From: Azospirillum ramasamyi
GTDB lineage: Bacteria > Pseudomonadota > Alphaproteobacteria > Azospirillales > Azospirillaceae
Direction: 5' to 3'
Assembly (NCBI RefSeq): GCF_003233655.1
Contig: NZ_CP029835.1
Location: 186,001 to 250,000, forward strand
DNA: 64,000 nt
The position numbers were made by a program, and so were the translations under genes. Shown here piece after piece: positions 27,474 through 35,653 of the stretch (the stretch's first letter is position 1; every line of letters starts with the position of its first letter). The notes below the pieces were generated by a model. The model did not search any database. It worked only from the letters and a program-made list of their open reading frames with translations, and had not been told where the DNA came from.

Positions 27474-28970
27474 TCAGGGCTCGCGGATGCTTTCGTCGAG
27501 CACGCGGATGACGGGGTAGAGGAAGTAGGACAGCACCGACCGGGTACCGACCCGGATCTCGGCCGAGGCGACCATGCCGGGGCTGAGGTTGGTGCCGTCG
27601 GGCACCGACTCCAGCCGGGTGTCGGTCAGGCGGATGCGGGTGCGGAAGACAGCGCCGGCGGACGGCCGGGGGCCGTCGGGGTTGGCGGCCTGGCCGCCGG
27701 CGCCCTGGGACGCACCCTGGGGATCATGGGTGAAGGCGTCGGCGCTGATGGTGCGGATTTCGCCGGGCAGGGTGCCGTGGCGCTGGAAGGGGAAGGCGTC
27801 CAGCTTCACCCGCACGAAGTCGCCGACCCGGACCAGACCGATGTCGCGGGACGGGATCTCCGCCTCCACCTCCAGCGGCACGTCGGCGGGCACCAGGGTG
27901 ACCAGCGGCTCGGCCTCGCGGACGACGGAACCGACGGAGCGCTTGGCGACCTCCAACACCACCGCGTCGACCGGGGCGGTCAAGGTGACCAGCGAGCGGC
28001 GGCGCTCGGCCTTGGCGATCTGCTCGACCAGGGTGGCCCGCTGGCGGGTCTGCTCGACGAGGTCCTCCGCCGTCTTGCGCCGCCATTCGTCGATGAAGGC
28101 GGCTCGGTCGGCCTGGATGCCGCGCAGCTCGTGCGCGCTCGCCTGCTCGCGGTCCTGCAGGGCGGTCAGGTCGTCGCGCATGCGCAGCCGCTCGACCCGC
28201 GCCTCCAGCCAGGTCAGGCGGGATCCGGTCTGGCGTTCCTGAAGCTGGCGGCGGATGTCCTCCACCTCGCCCACCACGGCGAGCCGTTCGGCAAGGCCGG
28301 CCTGGGCGCGGCGGCTGGCGGCGATGGCGCTGTCCAGCTGCCCGGCCTTCTCGTCGAGCGAGGCGAGGCGGGCGCGGTATTCGGCGCGGCGGCGCTCCAG
28401 GATGGCGGCCTGGACCGCAGCGTCGGGATCATCGGCGGCAGGGCTGTAGTCGCCGCCGTCCAGCTCGGCGCGCAGGCGGCCGATCTGCGCCTCGACGCTG
28501 ACGAGCCTGGCGGTCAGGTCGGCCAGATCCGCCGCGGCGAAGGTGGGGTCGAGCGTCGCCAGCCGGTCGCCGGCGCGGACGCGGTCGCCGACCTGGACGT
28601 CGACGCCGCGCACCACCGCGGTCTCCAGCGGCTGGGCCACCACCAGCGGCGCCGTGGTCACCAGCCGGCCGCCGGCGGTGACGATGCGGTCGACCTGGGC
28701 GAGAGCCGCCCACAGCACCAGCGCCGCCAGAAGCCCGGCCAGCACATAGAGGGTGGAGCGCGCCAGCCAGGGCAGCGGCGCATGTTCGATCGCCGCCCCG
28801 TCCGGCAGGTAATCCAGCGCGAAGCCCGGCGGCGGCGGCGACGGCGCCGGCAGGGCGGCGCGGCGCCGGGCAGGGGGAGGAACCGGCCCGGCCTTGGCCG
28901 GGACGACCTCGCGGCCCGCTTCGGCCGGTGACGCGCTCTGATCCGTGCCGGATAGGCGTGCGTCGGGCAT
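27474..28970 (-). CDS. type I secretion periplasmic adaptor (HlyD family), system 1
   Basis: A 498-residue membrane-fusion protein: a Pro/Ala-rich cytoplasmic N-terminus, one membrane helix at about 70-90 (TLYVLAGLLAALVLWAALA), a lipoyl-like half (GVDVQVGDRVRAGDRLATLD), a long alpha-hairpin region with heptads, and a second lipoyl half followed by beta-barrel (LTAPVDAVVLEVAKRSVGS). It joins the inner-membrane ABC exporter to an outer-membrane TolC-like channel, which is not encoded here. The start lies 3 bases after the ABC gene stop, so they form an operon. Confidence 0.92.
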   Translation of the reverse strand: MPDARLSGTDQSASPAEAGREVVPAKAGPVPPPARRRAALPAPSPPPPGFALDYLPDGAAIEHAPLPWLARSTLYVLAGLLAALVLWAALAQVDRIVTAGGRLVTTAPLVVAQPLETAVVRGVDVQVGDRVRAGDRLATLDPTFAAADLADLTARLVSVEAQIGRLRAELDGGDYSPAADDPDAAVQAAILERRRAEYRARLASLDEKAGQLDSAIAASRRAQAGLAERLAVVGEVEDIRRQLQERQTGSRLTWLEARVERLRMRDDLTALQDREQASAHELRGIQADRAAFIDEWRRKTAEDLVEQTRQRATLVEQIAKAERRRSLVTLTAPVDAVVLEVAKRSVGSVVREAEPLVTLVPADVPLEVEAEIPSRDIGLVRVGDFVRVKLDAFPFQRHGTLPGEIRTISADAFTHDPQGASQGAGGQAANPDGPRPSAGAVFRTRIRLTDTRLESVPDGTNLSPGMVASAEIRVGTRSVLSYFLYPVIRVLDESIREP

Positions 28971-28973
28971 GGC

Positions 28974-31193
28974 TCAGCGCCCCCGGTTCTGCTGCTGCCA
29001 CAGGTGCCGGTATTCGGCGCAGCGGTCGAGCAGGATGGGATGGGGGGCGAGGTCGAGCAGGCGGCCCTGCTCCAGCACGGCGATGGTGTCGCAGCCGGTC
29101 AGGGTGGAGAGCCGATGGGTGACGATCAGCACGGTGCGGCCATGGGCGATGCGCCGCAGATTGGCCATGACGATGGCCTCGCTGTCGGGATCCAGCGCGC
29201 TGGTCGCCTCGTCCAGGATCAGCAGGCGCGGCTGGGGCAGCAGGGCGCGGGCGATGGCGATGCGCTGCTTCTGGCCGCCGGACAGGTTGCTCGCCCCCTC
29301 CTCCACCAGCGTGTCGTAGCCGTCGGGCAGGCGGTGGATGAACTCGTCGGCGCCGGCCAGCCGGGCGGCCTCGACGATCTCCTCGCGGCTGGCCTCGGGC
29401 ATGGTCATGGCGATGTTGTCGCGGATGGTGCCGCGGAACAGGAAATTCTCCTGCAGCACCACGCCGATGGAGCGGCGCAGATGGGCCAGATCCAGTTCGC
29501 GGATGTCGAGCCCGTCATAGCGGATGGTGCCGTCCTGCACCGGGTAGAAGCCCTGGAGCAGACGCATCAGCGTGCTCTTGCCCGAGCCGCTGCGCCCGAC
29601 CAGCCCGACGACGGAGCCGGCCGGCACGGTCAGGGTGACGCCGTCCAGCGCCGGCGGCCGGTTGCGGTCGTAGCGGAAGCCGAGCCCCTCGATCTCGATC
29701 CGCCCGATCAGGGCGGGGCAGGCGCCGCTGCCCTCGCGCCGCGGCTCGGCCGGGTGGTTCATCACCTCGCCCAGCATGCGGACGGACAGCGCGGTTTCCT
29801 GATACTGGTGGATCAGCGAGACGATCTGCACCAGCGGCGTCACCACCCGGCCCGACAGCATCTGGAAGGCGATCAGGGCGCCGACCGAAAGCTGGCGGTC
29901 GAAGACGTCGAAGGCGCCGACGGCGACCACCGTCACCATCATCGCCTTCTCCAGGAACTCGGTCACCGTGCGGGCGGCGATGGAGATGCGGCCGACCCGG
30001 TAATGGCTGGTCACCGCGCGGGCGGCCTTGCGGTCCCAGCTGCGGCGCTGCTGTGGTTCGAGCGCCGATGACTTGACGGTGCGCATGCCGTGGATGGTCT
30101 CCACCAGCATGGCCTGGCGCTCGGCGTCGGCGTTGTAGAGGTCGCCGAGGCGGCTGCGGTAGATCGGCACCAGGGCGACCATCACCCCGGCGATCAATCC
30201 AGCGAACAGCAGCGCCACCAGCGTCAGCTTGACCGAATAGAAGAACAGCACCGGCAGGAAGACCAGCAGCACCAGGCTGTCCAGCACGGTGGACAGCAGA
30301 TTGCCGGTCAGGAATTCGCGGATGCGCTCCACCTGCTGCATGTGGCGCACGGTGACGCCGGCCGAATGCCCGTCGAAGAAGGTGATGGGCAGGTCGAGCA
30401 GATGGCCGAAGGTACGGTTCAAGAGGCGGATGTCGATGCGGTTGGCGGCGGACAGCAGGATGAACTGGCGCAGGAAGCGGAAGGCCGCCTCGAACAGCAG
30501 GGCGCCCAGCACGCCGATGGTCAGCACCTGCAAGGTGGCGACGGTCTCGTTCACCAGCACCTTGTCGATCACGATCTGGAAATAGACCGGGACGGCGAGG
30601 GCGAGGGCGTGCAGGACCAGGGCCGCGATCACCACGTCGCGGAAGGCGGATTTCTGGCGCAGGATCTCCGGCACGAACCAGCGCAGGCCGAAGGGCTGGC
30701 GCGGGTCGGCAAGGCCGTGGCGCGGCTTGAGGAAGACCAGCTCGCCGTCCCAGCGCTCCAGGAAGCGGTCGCGCGGCACGTCGATCACGTCGAGCCGGTC
30801 GGCCAGCGGGTCGACGACACCGACCACCGGTTCTTCCGCGGGATCGGCTGGCCGCGACAGCCCGACCAGGATGACGGTGTTGCCGTTGGACAGCCGCGCC
30901 AGCAGCGGGAAGACAGGGGGCAGGACCTGCAGGGCCTTCCAGTCCAGCCGGCGGGCGGTCGCCTTGAAGCCGGTGGCGGCGGCGATGCGCAGCAGGTCGG
31001 CGGTCGACGGCTCGCCGTTTGGTCCGCTGGGGCCGGGAGCGACGCGCGGGCGCAGGGCGGCCGGCGAGGCCGACAGGCCGTGATGGCGCGCCACCAGCGT
31101 CAGGCAGCGCAGCGCGGTGCTCTCGTCGCGGTCGGGGGCGGCGTTGGGGCCGGGAGGCGGGGGCGGCGCGACGGTGGTGCTGGCGTCCGGCAT
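28974..31193 (-). CDS. type I secretion ABC exporter (HlyB-like, with inactive C39-like domain), system 1
   Basis: A 739-residue exporter. The N-terminal 150 residues are a C39-peptidase-like domain (ALRCLTLVARHHGLSASPAA) that lacks the catalytic cysteine position of true peptidases, so it is of the CLD type that binds RTX substrates without cutting. A six-helix membrane domain follows, then the ATPase with GRSGSGKST, NLSGGQKQRIAIARALL and LLILDEATSALD. With the adaptor it would export signal-less RTX proteins. It lies 3 bases after the small upstream gene and 3 bases before the adaptor. Confidence 0.93.
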   Translation of the reverse strand: MPDASTTVAPPPPPGPNAAPDRDESTALRCLTLVARHHGLSASPAALRPRVAPGPSGPNGEPSTADLLRIAAATGFKATARRLDWKALQVLPPVFPLLARLSNGNTVILVGLSRPADPAEEPVVGVVDPLADRLDVIDVPRDRFLERWDGELVFLKPRHGLADPRQPFGLRWFVPEILRQKSAFRDVVIAALVLHALALAVPVYFQIVIDKVLVNETVATLQVLTIGVLGALLFEAAFRFLRQFILLSAANRIDIRLLNRTFGHLLDLPITFFDGHSAGVTVRHMQQVERIREFLTGNLLSTVLDSLVLLVFLPVLFFYSVKLTLVALLFAGLIAGVMVALVPIYRSRLGDLYNADAERQAMLVETIHGMRTVKSSALEPQQRRSWDRKAARAVTSHYRVGRISIAARTVTEFLEKAMMVTVVAVGAFDVFDRQLSVGALIAFQMLSGRVVTPLVQIVSLIHQYQETALSVRMLGEVMNHPAEPRREGSGACPALIGRIEIEGLGFRYDRNRPPALDGVTLTVPAGSVVGLVGRSGSGKSTLMRLLQGFYPVQDGTIRYDGLDIRELDLAHLRRSIGVVLQENFLFRGTIRDNIAMTMPEASREEIVEAARLAGADEFIHRLPDGYDTLVEEGASNLSGGQKQRIAIARALLPQPRLLILDEATSALDPDSEAIVMANLRRIAHGRTVLIVTHRLSTLTGCDTIAVLEQGRLLDLAPHPILLDRCAEYRHLWQQQNRGR

Positions 31194-31196
31194 CGG

Positions 31197-31607
31197 TCAG
31201 CCGAAATTCGGCGAGCGGGGCCGTCCGGGCGGAGAGGCCGGGGTCGCGGGGGAGTGGGGGGCCGGCTGGACCGGGGCCTGCACCGGGCTCTGAAAGGCCG
31301 GAGCGGCAGGGGCCGCAGGAGCGGAGACGGGCGCCGCCGGCACGGTGCCGGAATTGGGCGGCAGCACGCCCGCGGCCTCCAGCCGCTGGCGCATGCCTTC
31401 CAGGGCGGACAGGCTGGCGAGGAAGCCGGGCAGGCTCATCACCACCCGCTGGCGGATGGCGGGCAGCGGCTGGCCGTTGTCGTCCTTGCGCAGGGCCGAC
31501 AGGCTGAACAGGTCGATGCGGACCATGCCGTTGCCGAAGCCGATGTCGAAGACCCCATCGGCATAGAGTTCGGGGATGCGGTCGTCCGGCGGCGGCTCGA
31601 TGGTCAT
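31197..31607 (-). CDS. small protein leading the T1SS operon, unknown function
   Basis: A 136-residue protein not assigned to a family. The first 85 residues look globular (LYADGVFDIGFGNGMVRIDL, then RQRVVMSLPGFLASLSALEG), loosely reminiscent of the small DUF3467-type fold; this is a weak impression. The rest is a Pro/Ala-rich tail ending PGRPRSPNFG. The ATG at 31607 is taken because the conserved-looking part starts there; the frame is open 30 codons further upstream. Tight spacing to the ABC gene implies co-transcription and perhaps a cytoplasmic accessory role in secretion. Confidence 0.65.
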   Translation of the reverse strand: MTIEPPPDDRIPELYADGVFDIGFGNGMVRIDLFSLSALRKDDNGQPLPAIRQRVVMSLPGFLASLSALEGMRQRLEAAGVLPPNSGTVPAAPVSAPAAPAAPAFQSPVQAPVQPAPHSPATPASPPGRPRSPNFG

Positions 31608-31767
31608 GATGGTCCCGGCAGCAGAAGGGGGAGCGCCGCTGCGGCACCCTCGCATCTTCGTTTTACCGGAAGCGGGCGGCCCGGACCAAGCCGCCAATGC
31701 CCAGGACCGCAGGAAGACACAAGCGCCGCTTGCGCTTCATGTCTCCCCGCGGACTTGGGTGAGCCGC

Positions 31768-33252
31768 TCAGTTGCGGCCGTACACGTCCTCGAGCCGGAC
31801 GATGTCGTCCTCGCCCAGATAGGAGCCGGACTGCACCTCGATGATGGTCAGCGGCACCTTGCCGGGGTTCTCCAGCCGGTGGACCGTGCCGATCGGGATG
31901 TAGATCGACTGGTTCTCGTAGACCATCACCTGCTCCTCGCCGCGGGTGACCAGCGCGGTGCCGTTGACCACCACCCAATGCTCGGCGCGGTGATGATGCT
32001 TCTGCAGCGACAGGCGCGAGCCCGGCGCGATGGTCAGGCTCTTCACCTGGAAACGGTCGCCGGTGTGCAGCGACTGGTAGGAGCCCCAGGGGCGGTGGAC
32101 CCGGCGGTGGCTGACGGACTCGCTGCGCCCCTCCGCCTTCAGCCGGTCGACGATGCGCTTGACGTCCTGGGCGCAGGAGCGGTCGGCGACCAGCACGGCG
32201 TCGTCCACCACGACGACCACGGCGTTCTCCACCCCGACCACGGCGGTCAGGTGGTTGTCGCTGCGGACGTAGCAGTCGCGGGCGCCCTCCAGCAGCACGT
32301 CGCCGACGGCGACGTTGCCCTCGCCGTCCTTGCTCCCGACGTCCCACAGCGCCGACCAGGCGCCGACGTCGGTCCAGCCGATCTCGCAGGGGACGACGGC
32401 GGCGCGGTCGGTGCGCTCCATCACCGCGTAGTCGATGGAGATGCTGGGCGCCTTGGCGAAGGCGGCGGCATCCAGGCGGAAGAAATCGAGATCCCTGGAG
32501 CCCTGCTCCAGCGCCTCGCGGCAGGCGGCCAGCACCGCCGGGGCGTGGCGCTCCAGCTCGGCCAGCAGGCGGGCGGCCGGGAACAGGAACATGCCGCTGT
32601 TCCAGGCATAGGTGCCCTCGGCGAGGTAGCGCTCGGCCACCTCCAGCGACGGCTTCTCGACGAAGGCGGCGACATTGTAGGCGCCGTCGGCCTCGTCCAT
32701 CGAATGGCCGCGGCGGATATAGCCGTAGCCGGTCTCCGGCCGGGTCGGGGTGATGCCGAAGGTGACGAGGCGGCCGGCCTGGGCCGCGCGGGCGGCGATG
32801 GCGATCGCGCGGCGGAAGGCGTCGGCGTCGCGGATCTCGTGGTCGGCCGGCAGGATCAGCAGAAGCGCGTCCGGAGCGTCCGCGGTCACCGCGAGCGCCG
32901 CGAGCGCGCAGGCGGCGGCGGTGTTGCGGCCGGCCGGCTCCAGGATGATGCCGCGGGGCGTGCAGCGCGACTGGCGCAGCTGCTCGGCGGCGAGGAAGCG
33001 GTGCTCCTGGTTGCAGATCACCAGCGGGGCCGAGAAGACGACCTCCGCGGCCGCGCCGGGCTGCGTGGAGCCGGGCCCTGTGGAGCCGGGTTGAGCGCTG
33101 ACCCGCAAGGCGGTGTCCTGCAGCATCGTCCGGTCGGAGCAGAGCGGCAGGAACTGCTTGGGATACAGTTCGCGCGACAAGGGCCACAAACGGGATCCCG
33201 TACCGCCGGACAGCAGCACCGGGACGATCTTCTGCGCGGAATTGCCGTTCAT
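31768..33252 (-). CDS. manC: mannose-1-phosphate guanylyltransferase / mannose-6-phosphate isomerase
   Basis: A bifunctional type II enzyme of about 494 residues that makes GDP-mannose. The pyrophosphorylase half starts VPVLLSGGTGSRLWPLSREL followed by YPKQFLPL. The isomerase half has RPWGSYQSLHTGDRFQVK and the cupin KHHHRAEHWVVVNGTALV. An insertion of repeated Pro-Gly-Ser-Thr residues (near 33029-33090) separates two early helices and makes the protein slightly longer than usual. The ATG at 33252 is preceded by GGCGGCAGG; another ATG lies five codons upstream at 33267. It is transcribed away from the replication origin. Confidence 0.93.
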   Translation of the reverse strand: MNGNSAQKIVPVLLSGGTGSRLWPLSRELYPKQFLPLCSDRTMLQDTALRVSAQPGSTGPGSTQPGAAAEVVFSAPLVICNQEHRFLAAEQLRQSRCTPRGIILEPAGRNTAAACALAALAVTADAPDALLLILPADHEIRDADAFRRAIAIAARAAQAGRLVTFGITPTRPETGYGYIRRGHSMDEADGAYNVAAFVEKPSLEVAERYLAEGTYAWNSGMFLFPAARLLAELERHAPAVLAACREALEQGSRDLDFFRLDAAAFAKAPSISIDYAVMERTDRAAVVPCEIGWTDVGAWSALWDVGSKDGEGNVAVGDVLLEGARDCYVRSDNHLTAVVGVENAVVVVVDDAVLVADRSCAQDVKRIVDRLKAEGRSESVSHRRVHRPWGSYQSLHTGDRFQVKSLTIAPGSRLSLQKHHHRAEHWVVVNGTALVTRGEEQVMVYENQSIYIPIGTVHRLENPGKVPLTIIEVQSGSYLGEDDIVRLEDVYGRN

Positions 33253-33414
33253 CCTGCCGCCATTCATTGTGGTGAGCCTGTGGCCGGGCGCCGCAAAGCC
33301 GTCGGTCGAAACCGGCGGCCGGCGCCATGGCGGTTCGTTATAGACCGCGCTTTCCGCGCTCCACAAGCACCCCTCCGAGACCCACCCGACCGGAGCGGTC
33401 CCTCCGGGAAGAGG

Positions 33415-33893
33415 CGAGACAAGACTCCAAACGGGGCGGCTCCGGCATCCGGCCTCCGGGCCAACGGCGAGGTTAGAGGTTGGAGTCTTGTCGCGCCCCC
33501 CTCCTCCGTCTCCTGCCCGGCGGCACCCGCAGCCCTGGAGCGGACGGACGGCCGGAAAGAACCCGAGCGGGCAGGGGCGCGACAGAACTCCAAGCCGGAC
33601 CCCGGCCAAATCGATGCGGAGCCGTGAATCAAGGGCAAGTCACGACCGATTCGCCTCCGCGACTCGGAAATGAGCGAATCGGAAGCGATTCGGGGGCGAA
33701 TCGAAATGTCCCGCCTGGAGTCTTGTCGCGTCCGGCGAAAAATCCACAGGCAACGCGGACTATCCGCTGGAGTCTTGTCGCGGGAGTTCTGGAGTTTTGT
33801 CGCGCGACTCGCGATTCTCTACTGGAGTCTTGTCGCGCAAACTATTAACTGAATCAAATAACCATACAAATAGTTTGAGCGACAAGACTCCAA
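33415..33893. repeat. iteron array, consensus TTGGAGTCTTGTCGCG
   Basis: Copies are at 33415-33430 (minus), 33480-33495 (plus, exact), 33578-33593 (minus, degenerate), 33715-33730, 33767-33782, 33789-33804 (one further mismatch) and 33822-33837 (all plus), and 33878-33893 (minus). Start-to-start distances of 52, 22 and 33 bases among the four clustered plus copies are close to whole helical turns, so bound RepA would face one side of the DNA. Most copies contain a GANTC site within the iteron. Confidence 0.88.
33823..33892. promoter_or_regulatory. inverted repeat of two iterons around an AT-rich spacer before repA
   Basis: Arms 33823-33846 and 33869-33892 are 24 bases each and complementary except one position. 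Each holds an iteron plus CAAACTATT or its complement. The 22-base spacer is AT-rich. The position 65-135 bases before the repA ATG suits an autoregulatory operator or the core unwinding site. Confidence 0.6.
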
Positions 33894-33957
33894 ATTGCTG
33901 GCACTAACCGGCCGTGATATAGGGTTCCTCGCAAAGTCGTGCCAAGGTCAGCTCGCT

Positions 33958-34902
33958 ATGGGACAGATACATACCCTGATCACCCAGCTTGGACGTGACC
34001 AGGCGAAGGCGCTCCAGACCGATCCGGATCAGCGTTCGCTAGTCGACGTCGCCGCCGCCGTCCTCGAAGAGGAGCGGCAGGAGCTTGGCATCACCTATTC
34101 GGGTTTTGCGCTGACCGCGCTTCCCCATCGTCGTCTTCCCGACGACCAGCCGTGGGAGCGGCGCGGACATAAGATCCGCTTGCTGATCGAGCCTGGACGA
34201 CTGCCGATCCGCAACGGTGGCTTTAAGCTCTACGGCGTTCCCTACGGCAGCCGCGCGCGGATGATCCTGCTGTATCTGCAGACCCGCGCGATCCAGACCG
34301 ACAGCCGCGAGGTCGAACTCGGCCGCAGCATGCACGAATGGCTGGACCGCATGGGCCTGTCGGTGGGCGGCCAGACCTATCGCGACATCCGCGAACAGGC
34401 CTCGCGCATCGCCGCCTGCAACCTGACCTTCGCCTGGGAGGATGCCCACAGCATCGGCTTCGAAAAAGGCTCGATCGTCAAGGGCGGCATCCATTTCTCG
34501 GCCAATGCCGGGGCGGAACCGGGCCAGGGCTCGCTGTGGGAAGACCGCGTCCTGCTGTCGGAAGCCTTCTTCCGCGAGTTGAAGGCCCATCCGGTGCCGA
34601 TCTGGGAACCAGCGCTGCGCCACATCCAGAACAACAGCACCAGCATCGACATCTATATCTGGCTGGCCTACCGGCTTCACAGCCTGAACCGTTCCACCCC
34701 CATCACCTGGCTGGCCGTGTTCGAACAGTTCGGCGCGGGCTACAGCCGCCTGCGCGATTTCCGCAAGCGCTTCATCGAGGCCTTGCAGCTGGCGCTCGCC
34801 GTCTATCCCGACGCGCGGGTCGATGTGGAGGAACAGGGGCTGATGCTGCACCCCTCGCCGCCGCCGATCCCGGAGCGCAAGTTCGCCCAGCTTTGCCGGT
34901 GA
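33958..34902 (+). CDS. repA: plasmid replication initiator RepA
   Basis: A 314-residue protein of the alphaproteobacterial plasmid RepA family, which binds iterons to start replication. Typical segments are RRGHKIRLLIEPGRLPIRNG, YGVPYGSRARMILLYLQTRA and LGRSMHEWLDRMGLSVGGQT, a winged-helix-like initiator core. The frame is open from a TTG at 33895, but the ATG at 33958 is preferred because the upstream codons lie next to the last iteron and look non-coding; AAGG stands 11 bases before it. Iterons lie upstream and one lies downstream (35025). No parA/parB genes are visible in the window. The family assignment is good. Confidence 0.88.
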   Translation: MGQIHTLITQLGRDQAKALQTDPDQRSLVDVAAAVLEEERQELGITYSGFALTALPHRRLPDDQPWERRGHKIRLLIEPGRLPIRNGGFKLYGVPYGSRARMILLYLQTRAIQTDSREVELGRSMHEWLDRMGLSVGGQTYRDIREQASRIAACNLTFAWEDAHSIGFEKGSIVKGGIHFSANAGAEPGQGSLWEDRVLLSEAFFRELKAHPVPIWEPALRHIQNNSTSIDIYIWLAYRLHSLNRSTPITWLAVFEQFGAGYSRLRDFRKRFIEALQLALAVYPDARVDVEEQGLMLHPSPPPIPERKFAQLCR

Positions 34903-34965
34903 TTTGAGCCCGCAGGGCCGCCACAAAACGTTTTCGGCGCCCGATCCGTGCGACCGGCATCCCCG

Positions 34966-35006
34966 CGAAGGCAAGCGGCCGGACGACCACGCCCGCCGTT
35001 TGAGGG
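34966..35006. repeat. dispersed repeat element copy C (41-base module)
   Basis: Matches 331-371 at 39 of 41 bases (shared GAAGGCAAGCGGCCGGACG, then CGCCCGCCGTTTGAGGG). Here the GAGCRTAAA hairpin is missing and a GC-rich stem (GGGCGG/CCGCCC) follows. It lies just after repA. Confidence 0.7.
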
Positions 35007-35024
35007 CGGGGATGCTCCGCCCCC

Positions 35025-35040
35025 TGCGACAAGACTCCAA
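35025..35040 (-). repeat. isolated iteron downstream of repA
   Basis: TGCGACAAGACTCCAA is the complement of the origin iteron with one mismatch. It lies between repA and the convergent small secreted protein gene, 1.1 kb from the main array. It could serve in replication handcuffing or copy-number control. Confidence 0.7.
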
Positions 35041-35051
35041 ACTCCGTCCTC

Positions 35052-35543
35052 TCAGGGGGTGGCGCGCAAGGCCTTGGCCAGCGGGTCGAGCAGACGGCGG
35101 AGCGTTGAATCCAAAAGGCTTTCGTCCAGGCGGCCAGTCAATGCCAGTGCCTGGGGCGGCATCATGAAGAAGGGTGCGCCGCCGGCGGATCCGCTGCGTT
35201 GAAGGGTGGCCGCAAGCGCCAGAAGCCGCTTTCCGCCTTCCGGCCGCAGGGTGGCGTGGACCAGCAGCAGCAGGGTGCCGGGATCGGCGATGCGGGCGTC
35301 GTTGAGGGGGAGCGCCGCAATCGTCGGTCCGGAGGGCAGCAGTCCCGACAGCACCGCGGCGGCACGGCCGCACAGCGCCTCGTCACCCAAATCCGGGACA
35401 GAGCCGCCGTCGGCATCCACCGCGCAGAGCAGGCCGACACGCTCGACATGCTGGAAGAAGGGCAGGGGCGACATGGCGGCGGTCTCCGGGATGTGAAGGA
35501 GCAGGCTCGCGGCAAGCAGCAGCGCCGGGCGGATCCGCATCAT
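35052..35543 (-). CDS. hypothetical secreted protein
   Basis: A 163-residue protein with an N-terminal signal peptide (MMRIRPALLLAASLLLHIPETAAM, read in parts), so probably periplasmic or outer. AGAGG precedes the double ATG at 35543/35540. The remainder has two cysteines in LLCAVDADGGSVPDLGDEAL and the following LCGRA, with hydrophobic beta-like stretches. No family was recognised. It converges with repA and lies downstream of the hydroxylase-like gene on the same strand, with about 110 bases between. Confidence 0.7.
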   Translation of the reverse strand: MMRIRPALLLAASLLLHIPETAAMSPLPFFQHVERVGLLCAVDADGGSVPDLGDEALCGRAAAVLSGLLPSGPTIAALPLNDARIADPGTLLLLVHATLRPEGGKRLLALAATLQRSGSAGGAPFFMMPPQALALTGRLDESLLDSTLRRLLDPLAKALRATP

Positions 35544-35653
35544 CGCACCTCTTCGGTATCGGCGTTGGGGCCGGCGTCGGTCCGGCGGACGGACAGCTTA
35601 TAGGGGCAAGGCGGCTGGGACGGAACGGATGCTTCCGAGGAGATCGGGACTCC

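Larger units (their letters stand above)
33253..33957. other. replication origin region (oriV) with iterons, GANTC cluster and AT-rich segment
   Basis: A gene-free stretch of about 700 bases between manC and repA. It contains eight copies of an iteron, a cluster of GAATC/GATTC/GACTC/GAGTC sites (33626-33890) and an AT-rich segment (33838-33878). This layout next to a RepA gene is that of an iteron-controlled plasmid origin. The exact unwinding site was not determined. Confidence 0.8.

Noticed and set aside
33415..33893. CRISPR array
   Set aside because: The repeats are short (16 bases), in both orientations and irregularly spaced beside a RepA gene, which fits iterons and not CRISPR.
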